64,000 nucleotides of DNA from assembly GCF_041052385.1 (NCBI RefSeq), contig NZ_CP163439.1, positions 6,313,001 to 6,377,000 of the forward strand. Reading direction: 5' to 3'. The notes under the pieces are model-generated. The model was given only the letters and a program-made list of their open reading frames with translations, was not told the DNA's origin and searched no databases. Shown piece by piece: positions 39,664 through 52,296 of the stretch (position 1 is the first letter of the stretch; each line of letters begins with the position of its first letter). The translations under genes and the position numbers were made by a program. Origin of the DNA: Streptomyces sp. R28. Lineage in GTDB: Bacteria; Actinomycetota; Actinomycetes; Streptomycetales; Streptomycetaceae.

Positions 39664-40098
39664 ATGCCTCCCAAGAAGAAGAAGGTCACGGGGCTTATCA
39701 AGCTCCAGATCCAGGCCGGTGCCGCCAACCCGGCTCCGCCGGTCGGCCCCGCGCTGGGTCAGCACGGCGTGAACATCATGGAGTTCTGCAAGGCCTACAA
39801 CGCCGCGACCGAGTCGCAGCGCGGTTGGGTCATCCCGGTGGAGATCACGGTCTACGAGGACCGTTCCTTCACCTTCATCACCAAGACGCCGCCGGCCGCC
39901 AAGATGATCCTCAAGGCCGCGGGCGTGGAGAAGGGCTCGGGCGAGCCGCACAAGACCAAGGTCGCCAAGATCACCGAGGCGCAGGTCCGCGAGATCGCCA
40001 CCACCAAGATGCCCGACCTCAACGCCAACGACCTGGACGCCGCCGCGAAGATCATCGCCGGCACCGCCCGTTCCATGGGCATCACGGTCGAGGGCTGA
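39664..40098 (+). CDS. rplK: 50S ribosomal protein L11
   Basis: The 144-residue protein matches L11 over its full length. [20 protein letters not shown] and [20 protein letters not shown] form the N-terminal domain. The thiostrepton-binding prolines and the C-terminal RNA-binding domain ([12 protein letters not shown] end) are intact. GGAGAG lies just before the ATG. It forms a unit with rplA. Confidence 0.97.
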
Positions 40099-40177
40099 CC
40101 TCCAACCCCCAAGCAGAAGTAAGTGGCAGGGCCTGCTCGGCCCGGACCACAACTCCTAAGAAGCAACAGGAGCAGTA

Positions 40178-40903
40178 GTGAGCAAGCGCAGCAAGTCTCT
40201 CCGCGCTGCGGACGCCAAGATCGACCGGGAGAAGCTCTACGCCCCGCTCGAGGCCGTCCGTCTCGCCAAGGAGACGTCCACGTCCAAGTTCGACGGCACC
40301 GTCGAGGTCGCCTTCCGTCTGGGTGTCGACCCGCGTAAGGCCGACCAGATGGTCCGTGGCACCGTGAACCTTCCGCACGGCACCGGTAAGACCGCCCGGG
40401 TCCTGGTCTTCGCGACCGGTGACCGTGCTGCGGCCGCGGAGGCTGCGGGCGCCGACATCGTCGGCTCCGACGAACTGATCGACGAGGTCTCGAAGGGCCG
40501 CCTGGACTTCGACGCCGTCGTCGCCACCCCGGACCTCATGGGCAAGGTCGGCCGCCTCGGCCGCGTGCTCGGTCCGCGTGGCCTGATGCCGAACCCGAAG
40601 ACCGGCACCGTGACCCCGGACGTGGCCAAGGCCGTGACCGAGATCAAGGGCGGCAAGATCGAGTTCCGCGTCGACAAGCACTCGAACCTGCACTTCATCA
40701 TCGGCAAGGTCTCCTTCGACGAGACCAAGCTGGTGGAGAACTACGGCGCCGCGCTGGAGGAGATCCTCCGTCTGAAGCCGTCCGCCGCCAAGGGTCGCTA
40801 CATCAAGAAGGCCGCGATCAGCACCACGATCGGCCCCGGCATCCTGGTCGACCCGAACCGCACCCGCAACCTCCTCGTCGAGGAGGACCCGGCGGCGGTC
40901 TGA
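40178..40903 (+). CDS. rplA: 50S ribosomal protein L1
   Basis: The 241-residue protein matches L1 (KFDGTVEVAFRLGVDPRKAD, VRGTVNLPHGTGK, LGPRGLMPNPKTGTV). It starts at GTG 40178 with an AGGAG about 7 nt upstream. L1 also represses the rplK-rplA mRNA in many bacteria. A strong terminator follows. Confidence 0.97.
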   Translation: MSKRSKSLRAADAKIDREKLYAPLEAVRLAKETSTSKFDGTVEVAFRLGVDPRKADQMVRGTVNLPHGTGKTARVLVFATGDRAAAAEAAGADIVGSDELIDEVSKGRLDFDAVVATPDLMGKVGRLGRVLGPRGLMPNPKTGTVTPDVAKAVTEIKGGKIEFRVDKHSNLHFIIGKVSFDETKLVENYGAALEEILRLKPSAAKGRYIKKAAISTTIGPGILVDPNRTRNLLVEEDPAAV

Positions 40904-40925
40904 GCCAACGGCTCACAGGTTCACA

Positions 40926-40962
40926 GACGGGCCCCACACCCTTCCCGGGTGTGGGGCCCGTC
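40926..40962 (+). terminator. rplKA terminator
   Basis: A perfect 16-bp stem (GACGGGCCCCACACCC with GGGTGTGGGGCCCGTC) closes a 5-nt loop 22 bp after rplA. Confidence 0.9.
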
Positions 40963-41032
40963 CCCGTTCTCCGGCCCGTTTGTCAGTGCGCTGGGTTAAC
41001 GTGCATTCACGGGATGGGCACAGGGGGGACGG

Positions 41033-41827
41033 ATGACGAGCACGAGGGCAGGCCGGTCGGCCTTCTGGATCGCGCTGCTGACCGCGCTGACGGCCCTGGT
41101 CGCCTGCACGTCCTCCGACCGTCCCGGCGAGGAGCCTGATCACGCCGTGACAGCGGCCCTGCGCACCGTCGAACGGTCCACCGACGCCGCAGAGTCCGCC
41201 CGCGTCAGCTCCACGACCACCATGGGCTCGACACTGTCCATGAAGGCCGACGGCACCCTCGCCTGGGGCGACGACCTCACAGGCACCCTGACGATCACGT
41301 ACACCGGCGGCACGACGGCCGAGACCATGCGCCGACTGGGCACCACGTCGATGGAGGCCCGCTATCTCCCGGACGCCTACTACGCGCGCATGGGCGACAC
41401 GTTCGCCGAGAAGGCCGACGGCAAGCACTGGATCAAGTACGGCTACGACGACCTGAAGCGCCTCGCCGGCAGCTCCGGAGCGGATGTCGCGGATCAGATG
41501 CGTGGCACCACGCCTCATACGTCCGTGAAGCTGCTGCTGTCCTCCGCGGACGTGCGGAAGGTCGGCGAGGAGAAGGTGCGAGGCGAGCACACCACGCACT
41601 ACTCCGGCACGGTGCAGGGTGAGGGTGCCACCACGCAGACCTTCGACATATGGGTCGACCACCGGAACCTGCTGGTCAAGAAGGTCGAGAACGGCCGGAC
41701 GGCCACAGGACAGCTGACCCAGACCGCCTACTACAGCGACTACGGCGTGAAGGCCGCGACCGAGAAGCCGCCGGCGGGGGACACCGCGGACTTCAAGGAG
41801 CTGCTGAAGGACCCTGAGCGCCGCTGA
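41033..41827 (+). CDS. Lipoprotein, LppX/LprG-like
   Basis: The 264-residue protein has an N-terminal signal with lipobox LVAC-T (Cys25), so it is a lipid-anchored surface protein. The rest is a beta-rich fold of the LppX/LprAFG type: repeated strands, HWIKYGYDDLKRLAG, GEHTTHYSGTV and FDIWVDHRNLLVKKV. Actinobacterial members can bind lipids. A paralogue follows 101 bp downstream. These two genes lie between rplA and rplJ, as in other Streptomyces. Confidence 0.85.
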   Translation: MTSTRAGRSAFWIALLTALTALVACTSSDRPGEEPDHAVTAALRTVERSTDAAESARVSSTTTMGSTLSMKADGTLAWGDDLTGTLTITYTGGTTAETMRRLGTTSMEARYLPDAYYARMGDTFAEKADGKHWIKYGYDDLKRLAGSSGADVADQMRGTTPHTSVKLLLSSADVRKVGEEKVRGEHTTHYSGTVQGEGATTQTFDIWVDHRNLLVKKVENGRTATGQLTQTAYYSDYGVKAATEKPPAGDTADFKELLKDPERR

Positions 41828-41928
41828 AAGGCACGGAATCCGGAGGACTGTTCAGGCCCCCTGGGTTACGCTCCCGATCTTGCTGTGCGCCGACCACGCA
41901 CAAGCCATGCGTTCCTTGGGGGGAATCA

Positions 41929-42744
41929 ATGAGCCTTGCCGTACGTGCCTCGGTGCCGCGTCGGGTGGCGGGCGCCGGCCCGGAGCAGTCCGCGGACTCA
42001 CCGGCCGCCGATGCCGTCGCACGGGCCGTGGAGAAGACCGAGGGCGTCACGTCCCTGCACTACCGGGTGACCGGCCAGTTCCCGGAGCGAGGGCGGATGG
42101 CGGACGAGGCCACCGTGGCTACGAAGCCGGTGGCGGCCCGCCTCAGGACCGCCAACCTGAGCGGCGATCAGCAGGGCGAGTCCGAGCTGCGCCTGGTCGG
42201 CGGGGTGCTGTACGGCAGCGCGACCGACGACATGGTCGAGGAGATGGGCGGTCGGCACTGGATCAGCTACGGCCCGAACGCCAAGTTCACCACGCACGGC
42301 GGCCTGCGCATGGATGTCGGCGGCCTGCGCGACCAGGTGAGCCGCAACCCGGCACGGGAAGCGGCCTTCCTGGCCGCCGCCGAGGACGTGACGCGGATCG
42401 GGCCCGAGAAGCTGGCCGGCGCCGACACCACGCACTACGCGGGGACAGCCACCCTCGACGAGCTCCGCGCCTCCCTCAAGGAGATCGACGACAAGGCCAC
42501 CCGACAGGGCCGCCAGAACAGCGTCGACCAGTACGAGAAGCTGGGCGTGGACGAGCTCACCCTGGACGTGTGGGTCGACGGCGCCGACCGCGTCAAGCGG
42601 CTCCGTACCCAGGGCTTCGGCCGGCACGGCCAACTCGATCTCACCTTCACCTTCCTCGACTACGGCAAGCCGGTGACGATCCGGGCACCCCGCGCCGACG
42701 ACACGGCGGACCTGCGCAAGCCGCTGAAGAAGAACGGGAGCTGA
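41929..42744 (+). CDS. Paralogue of the LppX-like lipoprotein without signal peptide
   Basis: The 271-residue protein matches its neighbour in the core: HWISYGPNAKFTTHGGLRM, GADTTHYAGTA and TLDVWVDGADRVKRLRTQGF. However, its N-terminus (MSLAVRASVPRRVAGAGPEQ) has no hydrophobic segment and no lipobox Cys. The ATG has a near-perfect ribosome-binding site (GGGGGGA, 5 nt upstream), and no upstream start or other frame offers a signal. Either the signal was lost by an in-frame deletion or the protein acts in the cytoplasm. It ends 17 bp before the rplJ promoter. Confidence 0.8.
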   Translation: MSLAVRASVPRRVAGAGPEQSADSPAADAVARAVEKTEGVTSLHYRVTGQFPERGRMADEATVATKPVAARLRTANLSGDQQGESELRLVGGVLYGSATDDMVEEMGGRHWISYGPNAKFTTHGGLRMDVGGLRDQVSRNPAREAAFLAAAEDVTRIGPEKLAGADTTHYAGTATLDELRASLKEIDDKATRQGRQNSVDQYEKLGVDELTLDVWVDGADRVKRLRTQGFGRHGQLDLTFTFLDYGKPVTIRAPRADDTADLRKPLKKNGS

Positions 42745-42761
42745 GGGCCGTAAGGGCCGAT

Positions 42762-42790
42762 TTGCTCGAGAGCGACTGCGTCCCGTACTC
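42762..42790 (+). promoter_or_regulatory. rplJL promoter
   Basis: TTGCTC (42762-42767) and TACTCT (42785-42790) are 17 bp apart. The predicted start site falls at about 42797, where the L10 leader motif begins. Confidence 0.65.
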
Positions 42791-42792
42791 TC

Positions 42793-42905
42793 CTAAAGAA
42801 GCCAAAGACCGCTGGTCGTTGCCGTGCGCTCGCGAGAGGGTGCGGTGGCCGAAGGATCCGCTGAAAATGCGGGCGACCCGCGCAGGTGAATGTGGAAGAA
42901 CTCCC
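42793..42905 (+). ncRNA. Ribosomal protein L10 leader
   Basis: The 5' UTR of rplJ contains GCCAAAGACCGCTGGTCG, then a GC-rich arm with GGTGCGGTGGCC, and AATGCGGGCGACCCGCGCAGG. This is the pattern of the L10 leader that L10(L12)4 binds to repress rplJL. The two-sided pairing of GACCGC with GCGGT is visible. Exact boundaries are approximate. Confidence 0.75.
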
Positions 42906-42940
42906 GGAGTACGCGCGTTCGTGTGTGCACCGGTCGAGTC

Positions 42941-42975
42941 CGCCCCGTGCGCCTGCGCCGGGGCGTTTCGTTTTC
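42941..42975 (+). terminator. Attenuator in the rplJ leader
   Basis: CGCCCCG (42941-42947) pairs with CGGGGCG (42959-42965), followed by TTTCGTTTT. A T-rich tail is rare in this window, so this looks like a real intrinsic terminator in the leader, 57 bp before rplJ. Confidence 0.65.
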
Positions 42976-43031
42976 CCCAGTCCTCCTTCGGGTCCGCGCG
43001 GTCAGAATCACCCGGAAGGAGGCCGAGGCTC

Positions 43032-43562
43032 ATGGCGAGGCCCGATAAGGCTGCCGCAGTGGCCGAGTTGACGGAGCAGTTCCGCAACTCCAACGCTGCC
43101 GTGCTGACCGAGTACCGCGGTCTCACCGTGGCGCAGCTCAAGACGCTGCGTCGTTCGCTCGGTGAGAACGCCCAGTACGCCGTGGTGAAGAACACGCTGA
43201 CCAAGATTGCGGCCAACGAGGCCGGGATCACGACGCTGGACGACCTGTTCAACGGTCCGACGGCTGTCGCCTTCGTCACCGGTGACCCGGTGGAGTCGGC
43301 GAAGGGTCTCCGTGACTTCGCCAAGGACAACCCGAATCTCGTCATCAAGGGCGGTGTCCTTGAGGGTAAGGCGCTGAGCGCCGACGAGATCAAGAAGCTT
43401 GCGGACCTCGAGTCCCGCGAGGTTCTGCTCAGCAAGCTGGCCGGTGCCTTCAAGGCGAAGCAGTCCCAGGCTGCCTCCGTCTTCCAGGCGCTGCCGTCGA
43501 AGCTCGTCCGCACGGTGGACGCGCTCCGCGCCAAGCAGGCCGAGCAGGGCGGTGCCGAGTAA
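43032..43562 (+). CDS. rplJ: 50S ribosomal protein L10
   Basis: The 176-residue protein starts MARPDKAAAVAELTEQFRNS and contains the family motif VLTEYRGLTVAQLKTLRRSL. The C-terminal helix anchors L7/L12 dimers on the ribosomal stalk. AAGGAGG lies 8 nt before the ATG. Expression is expected to be autoregulated through the leader. rplL follows after 114 bp. Confidence 0.97.
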   Translation: MARPDKAAAVAELTEQFRNSNAAVLTEYRGLTVAQLKTLRRSLGENAQYAVVKNTLTKIAANEAGITTLDDLFNGPTAVAFVTGDPVESAKGLRDFAKDNPNLVIKGGVLEGKALSADEIKKLADLESREVLLSKLAGAFKAKQSQAASVFQALPSKLVRTVDALRAKQAEQGGAE

Positions 43563-43676
43563 TTCGGCTCGCACACTGGCCCCCGCAGCCTGACCGCGGA
43601 GGCCACAGCGGGCCGACGTACGCCCGCCTCACCCAGTACACCCGGCACCTGCCGATTTAGTGGAAGGACCGCCATC

Positions 43677-44066
43677 ATGGCGAAGCTCAGCCAGGAAGAC
43701 CTGCTCGCGCAGTTCGAGGAGATGACCCTCATCGAGCTCTCCGAGTTCGTGAAGGCCTTCGAGGAGAAGTTCGACGTCACCGCCGCCGCTGCCGCGCCGG
43801 TCGTCGTCGCCGGTGGTGCCGCTGGTGGCGCCGCCGCCGAGGCCGCCGAGGAGCAGGACGAGTTCGACGTCATCCTCACCGGTGCCGGCGACAAGAAGAT
43901 CCAGGTCATCAAGGTCGTGCGTGAGCTGACCTCCCTGGGCCTGAAGGAGGCCAAGGACCTCGTGGACGGCGCTCCGAAGCCCGTTCTCGAGAAGGTCGCC
44001 AAGGAGGCCGCGGAGAAGGCCGCCGAGTCCCTCAAGGGCGCCGGCGCCTCCGTCGAGGTCAAGTAA
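43677..44066 (+). CDS. rplL: 50S ribosomal protein L7/L12
   Basis: The 129-residue protein has the N-terminal dimer domain (LSQEDLLAQFEEMTLIELSE), an Ala/Gly-rich hinge (about 37-60) and the C-terminal factor-binding domain (EFDVILTGAGDKKIQVIKVV, GLKEAKDLVDGAPK). Multiple copies form the stalk that recruits EF-G and EF-Tu. GGAAGGA precedes the ATG. Confidence 0.97.
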   Translation: MAKLSQEDLLAQFEEMTLIELSEFVKAFEEKFDVTAAAAAPVVVAGGAAGGAAAEAAEEQDEFDVILTGAGDKKIQVIKVVRELTSLGLKEAKDLVDGAPKPVLEKVAKEAAEKAAESLKGAGASVEVK

Positions 44067-44134
44067 GACCGTTCGGTCGAGTACGACCGTCTCGCGTGCT
44101 GAAAGCAGCCTCGTAAGGCTGTAACGCAGTCGCA

Positions 44135-44172
44135 CCGAAGAGCGATCATCCATTCGGGTGGTCGCTCTTCGG
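44135..44172 (+). terminator. rplJL terminator
   Basis: A 16-bp stem with two G-U pairs (CCGAAGAGCGATCATC with GGTGGTCGCTCTTCGG) closes a 6-nt loop. Confidence 0.85.
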
Positions 44173-44200
44173 CGTTCCTGGGGGCGCGGCCACGGTTACC

Positions 44201-44228
44201 TTGCACCCGCTTCGGCGGGGGGTATGGT
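44201..44228 (+). promoter_or_regulatory. Upstream candidate promoter of rpoBC
   Basis: TTGCAC (44201-44206) and TATGGT (44223-44228) are 16 bp apart, directly after the rplL terminator. It would give a leader of about 410 nt. Confidence 0.4.
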
Positions 44229-44432
44229 GATCTTCGTCGTGTCTCCGGGAGCCCCTGGGTTCGGGCATGGGGGCCTTGACGAACCGCACGCAGCGCGCAA
44301 TTCTCAGGACGCGTCGTCACAAGGATCCGAATCCGAGGCATGGATCGGCGGCGAAGAGGGCAGTATCAACGTGCATTGAGGGCGAGCATGCCGAGGGCGT
44401 TGAGAACAACGAGGGTCGCGAAAAACCCGCAC

Positions 44433-44461
44433 TGGACATCAGTGTGCCAAGTGGCTACACT
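44433..44461 (+). promoter_or_regulatory. Main rpoBC promoter
   Basis: TGGACA (44433-44438) and TACACT (44456-44461) are 17 bp apart, close to the vegetative sigma factor consensus. The leader to the rpoB TTG is about 180 nt. The 581-bp gap 44067-44647 otherwise contains only the rplL terminator and the weaker upstream promoter. Confidence 0.65.
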
Positions 44462-44647
44462 GACCCTTTGCGCTGCCTGTTAGCTGTCCCCTGCCCGTCA
44501 CCAGGGGCATGCCCTCGCTTGAGCACCGATGACCGGACTATCCCTGACCTGGCCATTCTTTGGCTGGAGAAGGAAACACCTGTCTCTGTGCCCCGGTGAG
44601 GGGCCGGTACGCGCGTAGTGAGTCCGAGCCCTCGGAAGGACCCCCTC

Positions 44648-47600
44648 TTGGCCGCCTCGCGCACTGCCTCGACCGCGAATACGAACAACGGCGCCAGCAC
44701 CGCCCCGCTGCGCATCTCTTTTGCAAAGATCAAGGAGCCCCTCGAGGTTCCGAACCTGCTCGCGCTGCAGACCGAGAGCTTCGACTGGCTGCTCGGCAAC
44801 ACCGCCTGGCAGAGTCGGGTCGAGGCGGCTCTGGAGTCCGGTCAGGATGTCCCCACCAAGTCCGGCCTCGAGGAGATCTTCGAGGAGATCTCTCCGATCG
44901 AGGACTTCTCCGGGTCGATGTCGCTGACGTTCCGCGACCACCGTTTCGAGCCGCCGAAGAACAGCATCGACGAGTGCAAGGACCGCGACTTCACGTACGC
45001 GGCCCCGCTCTTCGTGACGGCCGAGTTCACCAACAACGAGACCGGCGAGATCAAGTCCCAGACGGTCTTCATGGGCGACTTCCCGCTCATGACCCACAAG
45101 GGCACCTTCGTCATCAACGGCACCGAGCGTGTCGTGGTGTCGCAGCTCGTCCGTTCGCCCGGTGTCTACTTCGACTCCTCCATCGACAAGACGTCCGACA
45201 AGGACATCTTCTCGGCCAAGATCATCCCGTCCCGGGGTGCCTGGCTGGAGATGGAGATCGACAAGCGCGACATGGTCGGTGTCCGTATCGACCGCAAGCG
45301 CAAGCAGTCCGTGACCGTTCTGCTCAAGGCTCTCGGTTGGACGACCGAGCAGATCCTGGAGGAGTTCGGCGAGTACGAGTCGATGCGCGCCACCCTGGAG
45401 AAGGACCACACCCAGGGCCAGGACGACGCGCTGCTCGACATCTACCGCAAGCTGCGTCCGGGCGAGCCCCCCACGCGTGAGGCCGCGCAGACGCTTCTGG
45501 AGAACCTGTACTTCAACCCGAAGCGTTACGACCTCGCCAAGGTCGGCCGCTACAAGGTCAACAAGAAGCTGGGTGCGGAGGCTCCGCTGGACGCGGGCAT
45601 CCTGACCGTCGAGGACATCATCTCGACGATCAAGTACCTGGTGAAGCTGCACGCGGGCGAGACCGAGACGGTCGGCGACAGCGGCACGAACATCGTCGTC
45701 GAGACCGACGACATCGACCACTTCGGCAACCGTCGTCTGCGCAGCGTCGGCGAGCTCATCCAGAACCAGGTCCGCACCGGTCTGGCTCGTATGGAGCGCG
45801 TCGTCCGTGAGCGCATGACGACCCAGGACGTCGAGGCGATCACGCCGCAGACCCTGATCAACATCCGGCCGGTCGTCGCCTCCATCAAGGAGTTCTTCGG
45901 CACCAGCCAGCTGTCGCAGTTCATGGACCAGAACAACCCGCTGTCGGGTCTCACCCACAAGCGCCGTCTGTCGGCTCTTGGCCCGGGTGGTCTCTCCCGT
46001 GAGCGGGCCGGCTTCGAGGTCCGTGACGTGCACCCGTCTCACTACGGCCGTATGTGCCCGATCGAGACGCCCGAAGGCCCGAACATCGGTCTGATCGGTT
46101 CGCTCGCCTCCTACGGTCGCGTCAACGCGTTCGGTTTCGTGGAGACGCCGTACCGCAGGGTCGACGGCGACGTCGTCACCGACGAGGTCGACTACCTGAC
46201 GGCCGACGAAGAGGACCGCTTCGTCATCGCGCAGGCCAACGCCACGCTCGACGACAACATGCGTTTCACCGAGAACCGCGTCCTGGTCCGCCGTCGTGGC
46301 GGCGAGGTCGACTACGTCCCCGGTGACGACGTGGACTACATGGACGTCTCGCCGCGCCAGATGGTGTCGGTCGCGACCGCCATGATCCCGTTCCTCGAGC
46401 ACGACGACGCCAACCGTGCCCTCATGGGCGCGAACATGATGCGTCAGGCCGTGCCGCTGATTAAGTCCGAGGCCCCGCTCGTCGGCACCGGCATGGAGTA
46501 CCGCTCCGCCGTCGACGCCGGTGACGTGGTCAAGGCCGAGAAGGCGGGTGTGGTCCAGGAGGTCTCCGCGGACTACATCACCACCGCCAACGACGACGGC
46601 ACGTACATCACGTACCGCCTGGCCAAGTTCGCCCGTTCCAACCAGGGCACCTCGGTCAACCAGAAGGTCATCGTCAACGAGGGCGACCGGATCATCGAGG
46701 GCCAGGTCCTGGCCGACGGTCCGGCCACCGAGAACGGCGAGATGGCGCTGGGCAAGAACCTGCTCGTGGCGTTCATGCCGTGGGAGGGTCACAACTACGA
46801 GGACGCGATCATCCTGTCGCAGCGCCTCGTGCAGGACGACGTCCTCTCCTCGATCCACATCGAGGAGCACGAGGTCGACGCCCGTGACACCAAGCTCGGC
46901 CCGGAGGAGATCACCCGGGACATCCCGAACGTCTCCGAGGAGGTCCTCGCCGACCTCGACGAGCGCGGCATCATCCGTATCGGTGCCGAGGTCGTCGCCG
47001 GCGACATCCTCGTCGGCAAGGTCACGCCCAAGGGCGAGACCGAGCTGACCCCGGAGGAGCGCCTGCTGCGCGCGATCTTCGGTGAGAAGGCCCGTGAGGT
47101 CCGTGACACCTCGCTGAAGGTGCCGCACGGCGAGATCGGCAAGGTCATCGGCGTCCGCGTCTTCGACCGCGAGGAGGGCGACGAGCTTCCCCCCGGTGTG
47201 AACCAGCTGGTGCGCGTGTACGTGGCGCAGAAGCGCAAGATCACCGACGGTGACAAGCTCGCCGGCCGTCACGGCAACAAGGGTGTCATCTCGAAGATCC
47301 TGCCCATCGAGGACATGCCGTTCCTCGAGGACGGAACTCCGGTCGACATCATCCTCAACCCGCTGGGTGTGCCGTCCCGAATGAACCCGGGACAGGTCCT
47401 GGAGATCCACCTCGGCTGGCTCGCCAGCCGCGGCTGGGACGTCTCCGGCCTCGCGGAGGAGTGGGCACAGCGTCTGCAGGTGATCGGCGCCGACTCCGTC
47501 GCGCCCGGCACCAACGTCGCGACCCCGGTCTTCGACGGTGCCCGTGAGGACGAGCTCGCGGGTCTGCTGCAGCACACCATCCCGAACCGCGACGGCGAGC

Positions 47601-48133
47601 GCATGGTGCTCCCGACCGGTAAGGCGCGGCTGTTCGACGGCCGTAGCGGTGAGCCGTTCCCGGACCCGATCTCCGTCGGCTACATGTACATCCTGAAGCT
47701 GCACCACCTGGTCGACGACAAGCTGCACGCCCGTTCGACCGGCCCGTACAGCATGATCACCCAGCAGCCGCTGGGTGGTAAGGCCCAGTTCGGTGGCCAG
47801 CGCTTCGGTGAGATGGAGGTGTGGGCGCTGGAGGGATACGGCGCCGCGTACGCCCTCCAGGAGCTGCTGACCATCAAGTCCGACGACGTCACCGGCCGCG
47901 TGAAGGTCTACGAGGCCATCGTCAAGGGCGAGAACATCCCTGAGCCCGGCATCCCCGAGTCCTTCAAGGTGCTCATCAAGGAGATGCAGTCTCTCTGCCT
48001 GAACGTGGAGGTGCTGTCCAGCGACGGTATGTCCATCGAGATGCGCGACACCGACGAGGACGTCTTCCGCGCTGCGGAGGAGCTCGGCATCGACCTGTCC
48101 CGGCGCGAGCCGAGCAGCGTCGAAGAGGTCTGA
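44648..48133 (+). CDS. rpoB: DNA-directed RNA polymerase beta subunit
   Basis: I chose TTG 44648 because GGAAGGA lies 7 nt upstream and the resulting 1161 residues match the known Streptomyces length and N-terminus (AASRTASTANTNNG). A GTG at 44618 would add 10 residues. The rifampicin pocket is wild type (GTSQLSQFMDQNNPLSGLTH, then KRRLSALGPGGL), so no resistance change is seen. The catalytic-region motifs GHNYEDAIILSQ and KLAGRHGNKG are intact. It is co-transcribed with rpoC. Confidence 0.97.
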   Translation: MAASRTASTANTNNGASTAPLRISFAKIKEPLEVPNLLALQTESFDWLLGNTAWQSRVEAALESGQDVPTKSGLEEIFEEISPIEDFSGSMSLTFRDHRFEPPKNSIDECKDRDFTYAAPLFVTAEFTNNETGEIKSQTVFMGDFPLMTHKGTFVINGTERVVVSQLVRSPGVYFDSSIDKTSDKDIFSAKIIPSRGAWLEMEIDKRDMVGVRIDRKRKQSVTVLLKALGWTTEQILEEFGEYESMRATLEKDHTQGQDDALLDIYRKLRPGEPPTREAAQTLLENLYFNPKRYDLAKVGRYKVNKKLGAEAPLDAGILTVEDIISTIKYLVKLHAGETETVGDSGTNIVVETDDIDHFGNRRLRSVGELIQNQVRTGLARMERVVRERMTTQDVEAITPQTLINIRPVVASIKEFFGTSQLSQFMDQNNPLSGLTHKRRLSALGPGGLSRERAGFEVRDVHPSHYGRMCPIETPEGPNIGLIGSLASYGRVNAFGFVETPYRRVDGDVVTDEVDYLTADEEDRFVIAQANATLDDNMRFTENRVLVRRRGGEVDYVPGDDVDYMDVSPRQMVSVATAMIPFLEHDDANRALMGANMMRQAVPLIKSEAPLVGTGMEYRSAVDAGDVVKAEKAGVVQEVSADYITTANDDGTYITYRLAKFARSNQGTSVNQKVIVNEGDRIIEGQVLADGPATENGEMALGKNLLVAFMPWEGHNYEDAIILSQRLVQDDVLSSIHIEEHEVDARDTKLGPEEITRDIPNVSEEVLADLDERGIIRIGAEVVAGDILVGKVTPKGETELTPEERLLRAIFGEKAREVRDTSLKVPHGEIGKVIGVRVFDREEGDELPPGVNQLVRVYVAQKRKITDGDKLAGRHGNKGVISKILPIEDMPFLEDGTPVDIILNPLGVPSRMNPGQVLEIHLGWLASRGWDVSGLAEEWAQRLQVIGADSVAPGTNVATPVFDGAREDELAGLLQHTIPNRDGERMVLPTGKARLFDGRSGEPFPDPISVGYMYILKLHHLVDDKLHARSTGPYSMITQQPLGGKAQFGGQRFGEMEVWALEGYGAAYALQELLTIKSDDVTGRVKVYEAIVKGENIPEPGIPESFKVLIKEMQSLCLNVEVLSSDGMSIEMRDTDEDVFRAAEELGIDLSRREPSSVEEV

Positions 48134-48141
48134 CGGGAGTC

Positions 48142-48172
48142 CGGCGGGGCCCTTACCCACAGGGCCCCGCCG
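48142..48172 (+). terminator. rpoB-rpoC intergenic hairpin
   Basis: A perfect 12-bp stem (CGGCGGGGCCCT with AGGGCCCCGCCG) with a 7-nt loop lies between rpoB and rpoC. It may tune rpoC expression or serve RNA processing, because full termination would be lethal. Confidence 0.55.
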
Positions 48173-48231
48173 ACCCCCAGGCCCCCGTTTCAGACCCCAA
48201 GACTTACAACCCTGAGAGGGATTGACGCATA

Positions 48232-52131
<3,900 letters not shown>

Positions 52132-52145
52132 GGCGTACGTCCACT

Positions 52146-52179
52146 GAAGGGCGGTCACCTCTCGGGGTGGCCGCCCTTC
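52146..52179 (+). terminator. rpoBC terminator
   Basis: A 14-bp stem with one G-U pair (GAAGGGCGGTCACC with GGTGGCCGCCCTTC) closes a 6-nt loop 14 bp after rpoC. Confidence 0.85.
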
Positions 52180-52296
52180 GGCGTTCCCTGGGGTTCCGCA
52201 ACCGTCTCCGGGTTTTCTCCGGGTGGGACCCCGATGCCAGGAATGCCGGTTCGGCGCATCATGGAGGGACTCCGACCAGTACGGGGGAGGTGCTCC

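Noticed and set aside
44648..48133. Rifampicin-resistance allele of rpoB
   Set aside because: The resistance-determining region reads as wild type at the usual Asp, His and Ser positions.
44498..48160. 1220-codon open frame on the minus strand opposite rpoB
   Set aside because: Same codon-bias artefact; the composition is not protein-like and rpoB is certain.
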